This document shows positions 26,125-38,100 of a stretch of DNA of 64,000 nt, piece after piece (position 1 is the stretch's first letter; each line of letters starts with the position of its first letter). The position numbers were made by a program, and so were the translations under genes. The notes under the pieces are model-generated. The model did no database searches and was not told the DNA's origin. It saw only the letters and a program-made list of their open reading frames with translations. This DNA is from Siphonodentalium dalli (taxonomy: Eukaryota > Mollusca > Scaphopoda > Gadilida > Siphonodentaliidae): contig CP136063.1 in assembly GCA_032622095.1 (NCBI GenBank), positions 24,928,987-24,992,986 on the forward strand, written 5' to 3'.

Positions 26125-26260
26125 AAAAAATCTATGCCAATGAATTCTCTTATATAAATGCGAGGCTCCCTGTGGGAGACTCACATATATAAGAGAATAC
26201 ATTGGCCTAACAATATTTTCCTTGACCTTGTAAGCCAGTGAATTCTCTTATATATGTGAG
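26125..26260. repeat. Short palindrome(s), CATTCTCTTATATATGCGAG family
   Basis: GCCAATGAATTCTCTTATAT, then AAATGCGAGGCTCCC, facing GGGAGACTCACATATATAAG and AGAATACATTGGC. The same core occurs at least ten more times between 33 and 46 kb. Confidence 0.75.
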
Positions 26261-26409
26261 AATGTACTGACACATGATCTTTAATGCTGCACCAGCACAG
26301 CTCCCATCATGAGAGGGTTAAACAATTAATTACCCAAGTTACATTTATCTCAATAAACTAAATTCCAAGTAATTTTGATACACATGTGCTCATTTACATT
26401 TATCTTTGC

Positions 26410-27511
26410 TAGTGCTGGGCGATATGACGATATATCGGGTATAGACGGTTTTAATTTTGATATCGTCAATAATATCGTCTGAAATAAAAATATCGTAAAA
26501 CCGTCCCAAGTTGTAATATTCTCCATGTAGGTTGAAACCCATGATATGGTCCCAACAAACAGGGAAGTTAGAGTAAGTATTCCCAGAAATACGCAGTCGA
26601 AAAAACTGCTTGTCATGTTGGATATGCTTCGTCGGAAACATCAAAGCGCTAGCATCAGTTGGCTACATTGTGAGATTGGTATGTCGCGTGCATGCGATTG
26701 GCACAATGACCTCCTTTCAAGTTGGTGCAGCTTGCTCTATCATCCGTAACCGGTTGCTTGGAGACAGATTACGATGTCAGATTTTATATTGACCACACCA
26801 GCTGATGGTGTCAATGTGTGCAAATTGGGAGTAAAATGATTGTGTGGACATGTGCCGTACGGATCATGGCATTGCTAACAAATTCACAAAACTAATTGAA
26901 CATGTATATATTTATTTTTCTCGGCTAAAAAAATGCCAACGCAAATTCATTTCACGTCGGCTTTTGCCTCGGCACTGCCCATTGTCGACGCTAATTCCCA
27001 AGGCTGTCGTATTTGTACACGGTGCTACCAACTACCACTAATAAATAGTCTCACAAACAACCAATTCCTCACGAATAAATAAAATGGAAATTTGAAACAG
27101 AATGCGGTGCTTAATGTGTGGTGTTGAGCGCTATGGTCGAAGGGATATAACTCTAAAAATTTATGCTAAAACGCACGTGGGCCTTGTTATATGATTAGTG
27201 ATTACATCCCTTTGTTTCAAAGTTATTGTTTTCTCTGTCGGCAAACTGTCAATTGTTGCTGACGAGTGGTCATTATATACATATGTATACTGTGATGTTA
27301 CTGATAATTGTTCAATTCACATTTACTCAACCTCGCATGGCCCACAAAACGTAAATAAAACGTAGGGATGTATTGTGCAAACTTTATTCATGAAATATTG
27401 CATATATTACCAACTGTTATATACCAAAATAATATCGCGATAATATCGTGTATCGCGGTGTTTTCACAATAATATCGCGATATTTTTTGGGGCCAATATC
27501 GCCCAGCCCTA
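26410..27511. mobile_element. hAT-like non-autonomous transposon, 1,102 bp, 8-bp TSD
   Basis: Flanked by ATCTTTGC at 26402-26409 and 27512-27519. The left end TAGTGCTGGGCGATAT pairs with the right end ATATCGCCCAGCCCTA (one mismatch), with further GATATATCG-rich subterminal repeats. No transposase ORF. It lies between exons of the DNAI1-like gene. Confidence 0.92.
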
Positions 27512-27680
27512 ATCTTTGCTTTCTGCTTAGGCCGGTCAAATTAACCCCAGGTGAAATAAATGGAACGAGTCCTGATATAAAATTGATATGTTCAAATGTT
27601 TTGTATTTGGAAACTGATTGATATATGAATGACAATCTTGTAAACATTGTTGAAACATTATGTGTGGCTTTAACTCATAC

Positions 27681-27740
27681 CACATTCATCCAATCATCAG
27701 GATCAGTGCCATCACCAATATCTGTCATGTCATCACCTTC
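27681..27740 (-). CDS. DNAI1: DNAI1-like exon: N-terminal acidic segment (20 codons)
   Basis: Reads EGDDMTDIGDGTDPDDWMNV between AATTGTAG and GTATGA. It resembles the acidic TE(V/I)GEGTD-(D/E)W stretch near the DNAI1 N-terminus. It ends in phase 0 and joins the next block to give DDWMNVTKSLAKPDDQLEL, which is what persuades me. It is short and low-complexity, so on its own the call would be weak. Confidence 0.55.
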
Positions 27741-28950
27741 CTACAATTACAACAAACATCAGTCACTTTGTGCATCATGTATACTTAAAAGGTACTCAAT
27801 CTGGATCGATGATCACCATGTAATCATATTCCAACAACAACAAAAAAATTTTGAAATGCCGATTTCAGTTATCAGAATCAATTGCCCAAAAATAATGCTA
27901 ACCAAAGTCAACTATAGTATAAAATTGCCCAAAACGTGTTACATTGTATTTATCAACATTTTGTTAAATGAAATACATGTATCGACGGATTTTCAAAGTC
28001 ACTTGATTTTAGAGTTATCCATTTTCATCCACAATTTTGTCTAAGACCATTGCCTTGACAATTTTTTTCCAGGCCACAAATAAGTACATATCTCTCGAGA
28101 AATAACAAATTTCAATAATCGATATCTGATCACTCTGAGCTTTGATGGGTCGGTTCCTCGACTTGAATAAAATATTTATTACCCCCGAAGCCAAAGAAAT
28201 AGTAATTTAGGAGCGTTAATTCGGATTTATATGCATCTTTAACATAAACACCAATTAAATCGAACATGCATCATGTAATATGCGAGCAAATATTTTAACA
28301 GTCTGAAACATTAATTCCATTTCTCATTGGCACATGTATGCATTTCCTTGGTTTTACTTTCGTAGAAATAGGCATCTAAAATGGGAACGATTTTCATTAA
28401 ATACATGCACTACTTTACATATTTCAAGAATTTCTGAAGAAAAAAGAGTTAAGGTACTAATTTATATGAATGTAATTCCAACTAATTGATGTCAATCATT
28501 AGGTCTGACACATTATAAGTATGTTCTGGCTATATATGCATATCATTGCTCAGATGGGGAGGCTTAATGGCATAATGCCATACCATAACAATAAAATAGC
28601 CTGTTTTATGATTAAGCGAACATTCGGGTTGAAAAAAAGAATATGGAGTAGGAAAAATAATAGCAATATAGAAATGTTAATCACCCGCACAACAATTCAA
28701 ATAGTCGAACTGTCCATTAATTTCACAAAGATTTTTGAATACGAAAAGTATTATAATACAAGTTAAAAATATAAACTGGGATGTTTCTTCCCATAAAACT
28801 GTACAAATAACGGAAAACAAGGTGAAAGCAAAAAAGAGTGTATAGATCTGCCATCAATTATTTTCTTAACCACTGTGACCATATTGCTTCATATTTTAAT
28901 CAATTAAACAGTTTTATTACACTCCTATGCACGAAAACGCTGTTAATTAA
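27741..28950. other. No gene recognised
   Basis: Upstream (5') of the first DNAI1-like block. A true first exon with start codon was not identified. The plus-strand frame at 27625-28044 is antisense to the recognised exon and has no family. Confidence 0.35.
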
Positions 28951-28989
28951 AAATGGTTATGTCACTAGTGAATTATATCATTTCTTGTG

Positions 28990-29185
28990 ACGTCATTGGC
29001 GGCCATTTTTTTTGTCCGAATGACCCCAAAATGACTCGTTCCCATCTACATTCCAATTTCAACAGCCATTTTATGATGATCAGACGAAAGGTACGACCTG
29101 TAGCCCGTGCTAAAGAATTTAGTCATACAAAGAGTAAAATCCAAGATGGCTGCTGGCGGCCATGTTTTTGGGCCGAATGACCCCA
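28990..29185. repeat. Two units related to the ~164-bp array at 30 kb
   Basis: GGCGGCCATTTTTTTTGTCC and GGCGGCCATGTTTTTGGGCC, each followed by GAATGACCCCAAA, about 156 bp apart. The second is preceded by AAAATCCAAGATGGC. Confidence 0.65.
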
Positions 29186-30049
29186 AATTTTACATAGAGT
29201 GTGAGTAGAATTGACCATGCTATCATCTAACGAATTAAGGCTTGGTCTAGCGCTCGTGGCCAAACCACAGCCGTGACTTCACGACACAAGCTCACGAGTC
29301 CTGACATAGTAGCATGAACCGTTCATGGGGAAACAAGACTTTTACAACGTGTATCAAAATTATCAATTGATGCGATGTTGCGTCAGCAATCTCAGGCTAT
29401 TGTTAGCGACACATGCACAGACTACTCCCATGCAGTTGCTTGAATGGGTGGTGTATGCCGTGAATAGACTGCGATGCAAGTGGAATTTCTGCTGATGTGA
29501 CTTCGCATTCTAATTTCCGTGAGAGCAAAACGTTTCGTGCAAGTTGTGAACTTGTGAATGTCAGTGTTGAGTCCAGTTAGAATATTATACCCATACATAT
29601 CGAGCTTCTGATTATCCAATATAACGTAAGTTATGCAACATAGACATAATTTACAGCACAATGGCTACTAGACTGACAAGTGACTTGGTGTTGCTCCGAA
29701 TGTACTTTTCACTGAAGACTATATTCGACTCCCAATAAAATAAAATAAATTAAGACACTAAACAGTATTGGAAATTAACACACAAATTTCATCGAACTAT
29801 ATATATAGACTGTTTATTTTGTACTCTTTTATGTTAACTTACAAATATAAGTTTTGAGATGCCGCGAGAAGTTCACAACGTCGACAACATTTCGTTAGAA
29901 GTTTGGGAAGTCTGAATGAAAGTGTCAATGACACTGTAGCTCAACTTGGACAGGGAATAATTTCATGTGTTACAGTCAATGGAGCGATTAGGAATGCGGA
30001 AAGTTGAAATGTGTAAGTAATACTAGATGTCAACATGAAGAGATATATA

Positions 30050-30485
30050 TATATAAAGTAAAATCCAAGATGGGCGCTAGCAGCCATGTATTCCAATGAA
30101 ATTAAAACAAATTTTATAACTCTCATCTAGTGGTCACTCTGGGAGATCAATATGAAGATTGGTGATGATCGGATGAGGGATGTGGTCTGGAGGAGTCTAA
30201 AGGAATTAGCCTTGCAAAGAATAAAATCCAATAAGGCCGCCAGTGGCAATGTTTTTTAACGAAATTCGGAAAAATTAGATGACTCCCATCTTGTGGTCAT
30301 CCCGAAGATCCATGTGAAGTTTAGTGACAATCAAACAAGGAATGTTGTCTGTAGGGTGTACCAAAGGATTTAGTCATACAAAGATTAAAATCCCAAGATG
30401 ACCACTGGCGGCCATGTTTTGCCCAACAAAATTCGGAAAAAAAATTATAGCTCCCATCTAGTGGTCACCCATATGATCCAAAAAT
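30050..30485. repeat. Tandem array, ~164-bp unit, three units
   Basis: AAAATCCAAGATG-like starts at 30060, 30223 and 30387 (periods 163 and 164). Each unit continues GCCATGT..., AAATTCGGAAAAA and TCCCATCTAGTGGTCA. Units are diverged from each other. A G15 tract follows near 30560. Confidence 0.8.
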
Positions 30486-30489
30486 ATAC

Positions 30490-31890
30490 AGATCTCCTTC
30501 TCAGACAAGCTGCTGTCTTCATATTATCAGTCAATGATGTATATACCGGTAGATTAATTGGGGGGGGGGGGGGGTGTCATTTCTTAATTTCCAACTGCAA
30601 CAGCACCCAACCCCATCCAATTAATGCCAGTTGAGTTTCCAACTTGGCTAATTTCCACCCCCTTGACTGTAACTCCAGTCACTTTCAGAAAAAAAAACAA
30701 TCAGTCAGAAATTGAGGCTGAAAATAATAAAAAAAATTAAGTTTTTTAGTTTGGAAATCAATAAATTTGCATTAAATGTAATAATAAAGATTGATAGGCA
30801 AAATTCAAACTTTCATTTCAACTCTGAAATTTAATATTTTTTACATTGACTTCAAATTTATGCCTTGGATTTTAATAATAGTTATTATTCCAACAATTTT
30901 GAGTCTATTTATGTTAGAATTGCAGGCTTGTGTGAGCGGTTGACTCGATTACACGATTTAGGTGCAGTGACATATTATCATGACAGTCAAAATGTGTTAA
31001 AGTCAAGCCTGCAAATAGCATGTCTGTCATTTGCAGAATGAGGTCCCCAGAGGGTGAATCCAGCCTTGAAATAGAGCGTCTGTCCCCAGAGGGTGCACCT
31101 AATCCCGGTGAATCTGAAGTAACCAATTCTCGACCAATCAGAATTTCAGAGTCAAATATTCATGTTGAATTACAATTCTTATTTAGGGATGTCTAAACAT
31201 GGAACTAAATTCTGGCACTACAGTAAGCTTGGGAGCCCAGAGTAGTATGCCATTAAAATGCCGCGAAGAGTGTTCACGCTGGCGGTAGCCGTTTTAGCCA
31301 TTTGCGAAAATAAATTGTAAATGACGAAAAAAAAAGACAAAATGGCGAAAAAAATGAATAAACTAATTTCCTCCCAAATGTATCCATCTGGACAATGTGG
31401 CGATTATAAACACAAAAGCAGTCATCGGTCTAAATACATCACGTGCAGCTGACACCAAAACAACAAAAGCGTCCGCACCCCATGTATGTTACACGACCCG
31501 ATGTGCTTGGAGCAATTAGTAATAGGTGTACATTTGTGTTGATTTCACGCAGTGTCAATGGCAGATGCTTTGTGTTGTAATAAACGCAACTTTTGAGTGG
31601 AAAGGTGCTTAATCACCTCAAGTGGCGGAGGTTTTTATTGCGAGTCAAATTTCCAAAATGAATTTCTTTCATTTGCAGTTTGATCCGTATTAATTAATTC
31701 CAACTTTTTACAAAAAACGATCGATCTTCCAACTGGCCGCGATTTATCTCAAAATATGTTCCCAAACAAGTGGATAAAGTAAATTTAAAGTGGTTAAAAA
31801 AAATTGGCATTTGGCAAAAATAATGGCTAAAGGAGTTTCTGGGCCAGCGGGAACACTAGCGGCAAACAGGATTGAAAGGGTTAATTGTAT
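30490..31890. other. No gene recognised; contains partial foldback B and a possible inverted-repeat element
   Basis: A partial copy of foldback family B is at about 31006-31110 (TTTGCAGAATGAGGTCCCCA). From about 31257 to 31885, TGCCGCGAAGAGTGTTCACG at the left resembles the reverse complement of the right end, TGCCGCTAGTGTTCCCGCTG, and both continue into GTTTTAGCCATT-like sequence. This suggests a roughly 630-bp terminal-inverted-repeat element. No coding exon seen. Confidence 0.5.
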
Positions 31891-31892
31891 AC

Positions 31893-32164
31893 CTTGAAAA
31901 GTACAGCGTCTTCGACAAGGAACTTGGGTAAATTACTGTCTCGGAGAGCTCTGATGAGCATGACATCCTCATTCTTGTCTGGGTTTTGACGCTTAAGTGA
32001 TCCCGCAATCACCAGCACAGATTTTACGGCTCTCATACCGAAATCGTAGTGGTCCTGTTGTGACAGCTGTTCGCTGCAAAGCTTGTACATCTGGGTCATT
32101 TTCTGAGCGAGGTTCTTCGACGACTCAAAACCTTCTGAGTATAGGATGACCTCAGCAATCAATT
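31893..32164 (-). CDS. DNAH6: Dynein heavy chain exon: end of AAA1 (272 nt)
   Basis: After a split codon it reads [60 protein letters not shown] and [20 protein letters not shown], ending [10 protein letters not shown] before donor GTATAC. The joined codon at the intron gives Lys where the family usually has Ala or Ser (PDYxLIAE). This is the AAA1 C-terminal helical lid up to the AAA2 entry. The following exon (GI(I/L)SDLFPGV type) was not found between 31.9 kb and position 1. Confidence 0.95.
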
Positions 32165-35100
32165 CTGTCAAATAAGGAGAAATGTCAATGAAACTGTAGC
32201 TCAACATCAAAATAAAATAAAGAACATTTTCGCTTAAAACTGCAGTGAGCAATAACTTAAATAGGTCCAAACAAACCACAAACAGGGAGAACATGACAAA
32301 TTAGGTGGGCGTATACTAAAACTATTTGAAATCCGTTGATATTAGTCCCCCCCTCCAGACAACTTTTCAGGACGGTCGGAAAACCGGACGGAATCCATTC
32401 CTATATTCCACGTAAAAAAAATTTCAGCAAAGAATAATTCTACTCATTTGTGAGTACTTTGAAATATTCCAGTAGCGCATTGGTACATGCAAGTGGTGCG
32501 TTTACAGGTGTGAGTTATAGTGTGAAAGTGAAAATCCTTCTAAGGTATACCAAAATTTAGTTAACAGCGATTTTTTCGATAATAAATCACCGTTGCGCAT
32601 ATAATAAAGCTTTAAACTCACTGTAGTCTGGCACCATCATAGCGATTGGATGGAACAGTGCCTTCAAGTTATCTGGGAGTTCAGTTCTTCCAGCATATCC
32701 AGGGTTCATCGTAATGAAGGCAGCACACGTCTGCACAAGCTTGATTTCTCGTCCTTCAAACATAAACCTCGGCAACTGCAAAGTATCGGTCAATCAGAGA
32801 ATATAATTACAATACACAAGCTTTGTTTCCAGTCCCTCAAACAAAAATGTTTGCAACTACAAAGTAATGGTCTATAGTAGGGGTGCGAGATATCACCGGT
32901 GTATCACGAATCAGTTCTACGATACACGCACCGCTTCCATATCCAAAAAATCGCACATCGCGATACACAATTTTGTTTATCTATTATCCATTATTCGTTC
33001 TTTAAAATTGCTATATTCACGCCGGAGAATAAGAATTAAATACAACGGCATGCAAAGAAGCATGATCAAGTCGTTCGACGAACAGGTGGCTGACCTATTT
33101 AATCGGCGCTTTGAAGGACAAGGAGAGAGATTGTTTTTGATCTTATCAGAACAACTATAAATCAATGTAAAACATGTAACTCTCTATGAGCAAGTGTTAA
33201 AACCCTTACATGACAGGATTTGTGATGGTGCAGCATAAACGATCCTGTGCCAGTGCTTTCTCTGATATATGGGAGTTTCCTGTAGGGAGCCTCACATATG
33301 TAAGAGATGCACTGGCTTACAAGGTCAAGGTAAATATTGTTATGCCAATGTATTCTCTTGAAGCTCCAGTCCAAGCCTGCAAATAGCGTGTCTGTCATTT
33401 GCAGAATGAGGTCCCCAGAGGGTGAATTTAGTGATGCTATCCCGCACAGCGAGCTAGCATCACCAAATTCACCCTCTGGAGGCCTCATCTTCTGGGAAGT
33501 ATCTATAGTATCAAATTAACATTGTTTTTAGTTACATTTCCCTTCTAGGAAGTTTCTAGATCCCCTAATTTACAGAAGATAAAATTCATAATTGAGGTGC
33601 CCAATGGGTGAACATCACCAACTTCAACTGGGGAACTTCAATCTGATCCTAGGTCTGTCATAGCAGTTAAGGGCCTTAGCAGAATGAGGTCCCCAGAGGG
33701 TGAATTTAGTGATGCTATCCCGCTTTGCGGGATAGAGTCACTAAATTCACCCTCTGGGGACCTCATTCTGCAAATGACAGACATCCTATTTGCAGGCTTG
33801 CTCCAGTCACGGAAGGGTTAAATTAACAACATGTTAAAATCCAAATATTCTTTATTGACTTGCCTTGTAGTCGAGACCATCAGAACAGTTGAAGACCACA
33901 CATTGTTTGGCCAGTGATTTAGCTAAATCTTTGGTGGTTTCTGTTTTACCCGTACCAGCGGGTCCGGTTGGTGCTCCTCCCAAATCCAGCTGTAAGGCTC
34001 CCATTAAACATAGATAACAACGATCCTGTGGAAAGAATAAATAATTGACTGAAAAATGTAGGAATACAAGCTCAGTCAAAGTTGTTTCCATGGACGGACT
34101 AAAGGCTAGACAAACAGATGGAGGGACAAGATGATTCCTATATACCACCCATAACTTCGTTACAGGAGGTATAATAATAATAACAATGATCCTGTGTAAG
34201 GACATTGTTCAAAGTAAATTTTATGTTTTTCAGGCCCGTTCGCAGGTCCCGAAACAATTTTTAGCATGGTCTACAGCGAAAATGTCTGACCTGATCACCA
34301 TAAATTTTAGCAAGCTGCTTCGGGGTGACAACTAGATAGGAACTACAAATTATTTACAATGTCCACCAGAAAACATTGTTGACCGCCTGCTTCCTGCTTT
34401 TAAACTTCAGATTGTTGTATAAATTTCAATGCATTCACGGGAAACGTATCAGACTGTATTTAAACCTTGCATTTTTTCTTACATTATTTAATAAATATAA
34501 AAAAAATATAAAATTAATTAAGCCAAAGCATTCTCTTATATATGCAAGGTGACCTATGGTCGACTCGCATATATAGGAGAATCCATTGGCACTGGGTTTC
34601 ACAAAAATTAAAAAATGTTCCCCTCATTTTAGTGTTATACTACATTTATGCCTTCATTGAAAGTATTCACAATTTAGCCCTTTCTATACTAAATGGATTC
34701 TCCCATCCATTTATATAAGTATACATGGGAATTGTCAATTATTCATCTTGAGGAGCATTCAGGAAATGTAACCATACATACAAATGAACATATAATACAA
34801 GTGCCAATGTATTCCTATTAATTGGTGGCAAATGTTCAGATAATAAGTTCAACCTAGGGTCATTTGTTAAACTTATTATCTGAACATTTCCTAAAGGAAC
34901 TAATTGACAATGAGTATTTAGTAAAGAAAAGAATAAGCATAATATAAGTTTTGTTAATCAAAAGTTTGGACATTGACTACAACCATCTCAAAACTTATAT
35001 AAAATTAGTGTTGAAACGACTAGTGAATTTTAAAGTCGACTAGTCGAGGCCCAAAAGTCGCGTTGCGTCGACTAGTCGGTACCCGATATCAAAACTTTCA

Positions 35101-38100
35101 AAAATAATATGGTATGGAAAATTCATCGCACATGGCGTACACTGATGACTGATGCAATGAGTCATTGACGGTCTATTGCGTAGCGCATTTCCCTGCATAG
35201 ACACCAATTTATTTGGGAAATAATACAGTAAACATCTTGATATTTATCCAACACACTGAATGTAATTATATAACTAGACCAGAGTTTCTGTTAGTAAGAC
35301 TTAGCGTCCGTAGGACGGCCTCATTCCCCTTGTAGATGATTTGTTTGATTCATACATGTACCAAAAGTCAATAGCAATATGCCGTAAAAAATCCGGCTGC
35401 AACGGGAGTTCGGGGGGGGTTAACAGAATGATGGTGAAAAAGCGGTCAATTGCGCAGTGTGTTACCGGTACAGGTATAACCCTTTGAAATAAAAGCGCCA
35501 AAACTACAACGTAATGGTTGGTGTGCATTAAAATAGCGACGTTATATACATGTACACAGTGTAATACATGTCGCGGTGACAACAAAGAATGTCGGAGTGC
35601 TGAGTCGGGAGATTTTTGTGCACAGGATTTCCATGGATGAAACTACTGATGCTCCGATATCCTGTGCTATGGTACTATATAATTAATGGGTCCCTCTGCG
35701 GATTTCATATTCTGCAATTCATTTTGATTTTACGATTTTACAACGACGCACGTGTTCACATTTCCCGCCAAAATTCAATTATATGTTATAACATGTTGGC
35801 TAAATCTCTCAGGCTGTTCTATAGCAGCGGTCGTCACTATAGTTATTGGACTAATGCAGACTACTGAACAAGCTACGCATTCCGTTTTCGTTTGAAAGAT
35901 TTAAACCTTGCATAGTATATAATATTTATATTATTTTAGAAAGAAAATATGGACTCACTGTAAATAGGAGAAATTTATAGGACTGTATCAAAAGCAAGCA
36001 TAGTGTATAATATATATTTGATAGGACGACTCACCGTTAGTGGAGTTATGACCAATCGGGGTTCTGCTCCAAGGTACTCGTAACCATAGATATAGGTGGA
36101 GCTGGACATCCTCACAACACAGTTATCTATATCAACGTCCCAGTAATATCTCATCTGTTTCTGCCAGTCAAAGTTAGTAACACTCTCCACCTAGAATGGA
36201 ACATATTGAGGTATTAGCTTCCAGTCCTTAAGACAGTTACAATACTTTCTGTTCTCAGGTACATGGCAATAAGGAGTTTCAGTAAAATTTTAGACTGTCA
36301 CATGTGGCCCCCAGTTGAAAAATCTCCAAACAGATACTGGAGCTTCTTGAATTTTTTAGAAAACCCTGTGCCAATGCATTCTGTCATATGCGAGTCTCCC
36401 ATAGGGCGCCTCGCAAATAAAATAGACTGCATTTGCCTAACAATATTTAACTTGATCTTGTAAGCCAGTGCATACTCTTATATATGCGAGGCTCCCTATG
36501 GAAGACTCCCATATATAAGAGAATGCACTGGCACAGGGTCTTCAATGCTGCACCAGCGCAGCTCCTGTCATTAAAGGATTAAAATTTGCCTTTCCAACAG
36601 TTAGAAAACATAAGTTTCCAGTCAAATCTGTAAGTGGGAGGGCAAAATTAGAATCTGGTGGTTGAAAGCGGAAGGTGGCCTGGAATGCAATTGGCAAACC
36701 ATGGATCACAGATCCTATAAGAGAATGCACTGGCACAGGATCTTTAATGCTGCACCAGCGCATCTCCCGTCATGGAAGGGTTAACATTTTTGGCCATAAA
36801 AAGTTATATTCATAGGACCATGGAGATAATCTTACCTCCCGTCTACACATTTCGGACACCATATCTCTACCATGGACATCTAACGTGATCAGTGCACAGA
36901 TCGTAGCACGAGCCAACTTCGGCAGATCCCCTCTGACAATACAAGCCAGTTTGTTCAGATCCTGTAAAAAAAAGATTAATGCAGTATGAACACCTGAAAG
37001 ATCACTGCTGGAGCATGGCTTAACCCTTTGAGTGCCAGGTCGATTTTTGTATCAACCCATATACCCTGTGCCAATGCATTCTCTTATATATGCGAGTCGA
37101 CCATAGGTCACCTCGCATATATAAGAGAATGCATTGGCCTAACAATTTTTTTGTTTTGTTTTGTTTTTTTACAATTTTAATAATTTATTCTTATATTCTT
37201 TAACAGACTTATTTTGTAGGTTTAGGGCCGATGAGATCGGCCCCTGGCACTCAAAGGGTTAACCCTTTCAGTGCCAAGTCCGATTTTTGTAAGAGCTAAG
37301 AGCTCTTTCCATCAATGTATCACATTATTATAATCACTAAATTTGAAAAATGATCAAGGAAATATGGGTTGATACAAAAAGCGGACTAGGCACTGAAAGG
37401 GTTAATATGATCAGTTGTATCAGACCGTCCCTAAAATCAATTGACCAGGAATTTATCATAAGAAGATAAACGAAATTCTACGTCCCATATGGGCTGTAAT
37501 TCAGGCAAAATTTGTCAGACCAATCTAAAAATTAAACTTGACCTGTGTTTTCTTGTGATTAAAACACATACCAAGTTTTAAGACGAAAAAAAATGTAAAC
37601 TAAATTCCAAAGTTATCATCCGGAAATGAAAACAAGGGGTACGCATCTAAGATGCTTTTGTCAAGTTTTTTGGCAGTCGAACCAAACTTCTGCCAATAAG
37701 GTGCACAACCCCCGGGAAAAAAAAGTTGGACGGTGGTATATTATTGCAATAGACCTATATACCAAATATCAATTGAATCCGTTAATATTTTGTTGAGTTA
37801 TCGCACTAACGGTGATAAAAATTGTGATTAAAATAGACAAACTAAGACCTACAACTCCGCGAAAAAAATTCGGACAAACCTGGTTTTCGAACTCGTCCGA
37901 GATATTGTTGCAGGAGACTCATATACCAAATATTGTTGAAATCGGTTGATATTTCATCGAGTTATCGCGCTAACGGTGATAAAATTGCTAAAAATAGACC
38001 AACTAAGACCCATAACTCCGGAAAACAAATTCGGACAAACCTGGTTTTCGAACTCGTCCGAGATATTGTTGCAAGAGACTCATATACCAAATATTGTTGA

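Larger units (their letters stand above)
20665..27740 (-). pseudogene. DNAI1: DNAI1-like dynein intermediate chain gene, fragmentary
   Basis: Gene-level entry. Four exon-like blocks on the minus strand match axonemal dynein intermediate chain 1, a WD40-repeat subunit of the outer arm: 27681-27740 and 24557-24604 (N-terminal acidic and DDQLEL region), then 21744-21830 and about 20665-20902 (WD40 region). They keep GT-AG introns, so this is not a processed copy. Roughly the middle half of the protein, from the TEAELKEEFTRIL region to the first WD repeats, has no recognisable exon in the 2.7 kb between the second and third blocks, and nothing C-terminal was found below 20.6 kb. Together with a frameshift in the third block and a micro-duplication in the fourth, this suggests a broken gene. 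Very short or diverged exons could have been missed, or the assembly could be faulty. It lies 4.2 kb from the heavy-chain fragment on the same strand. Confidence 0.65.

Noticed and set aside
27625-28044. 139-codon plus-strand ORF
   Set aside because: Its 5' part is antisense to the recognised DNAI1-like exon at 27681-27740, and the product has no recognisable domain.
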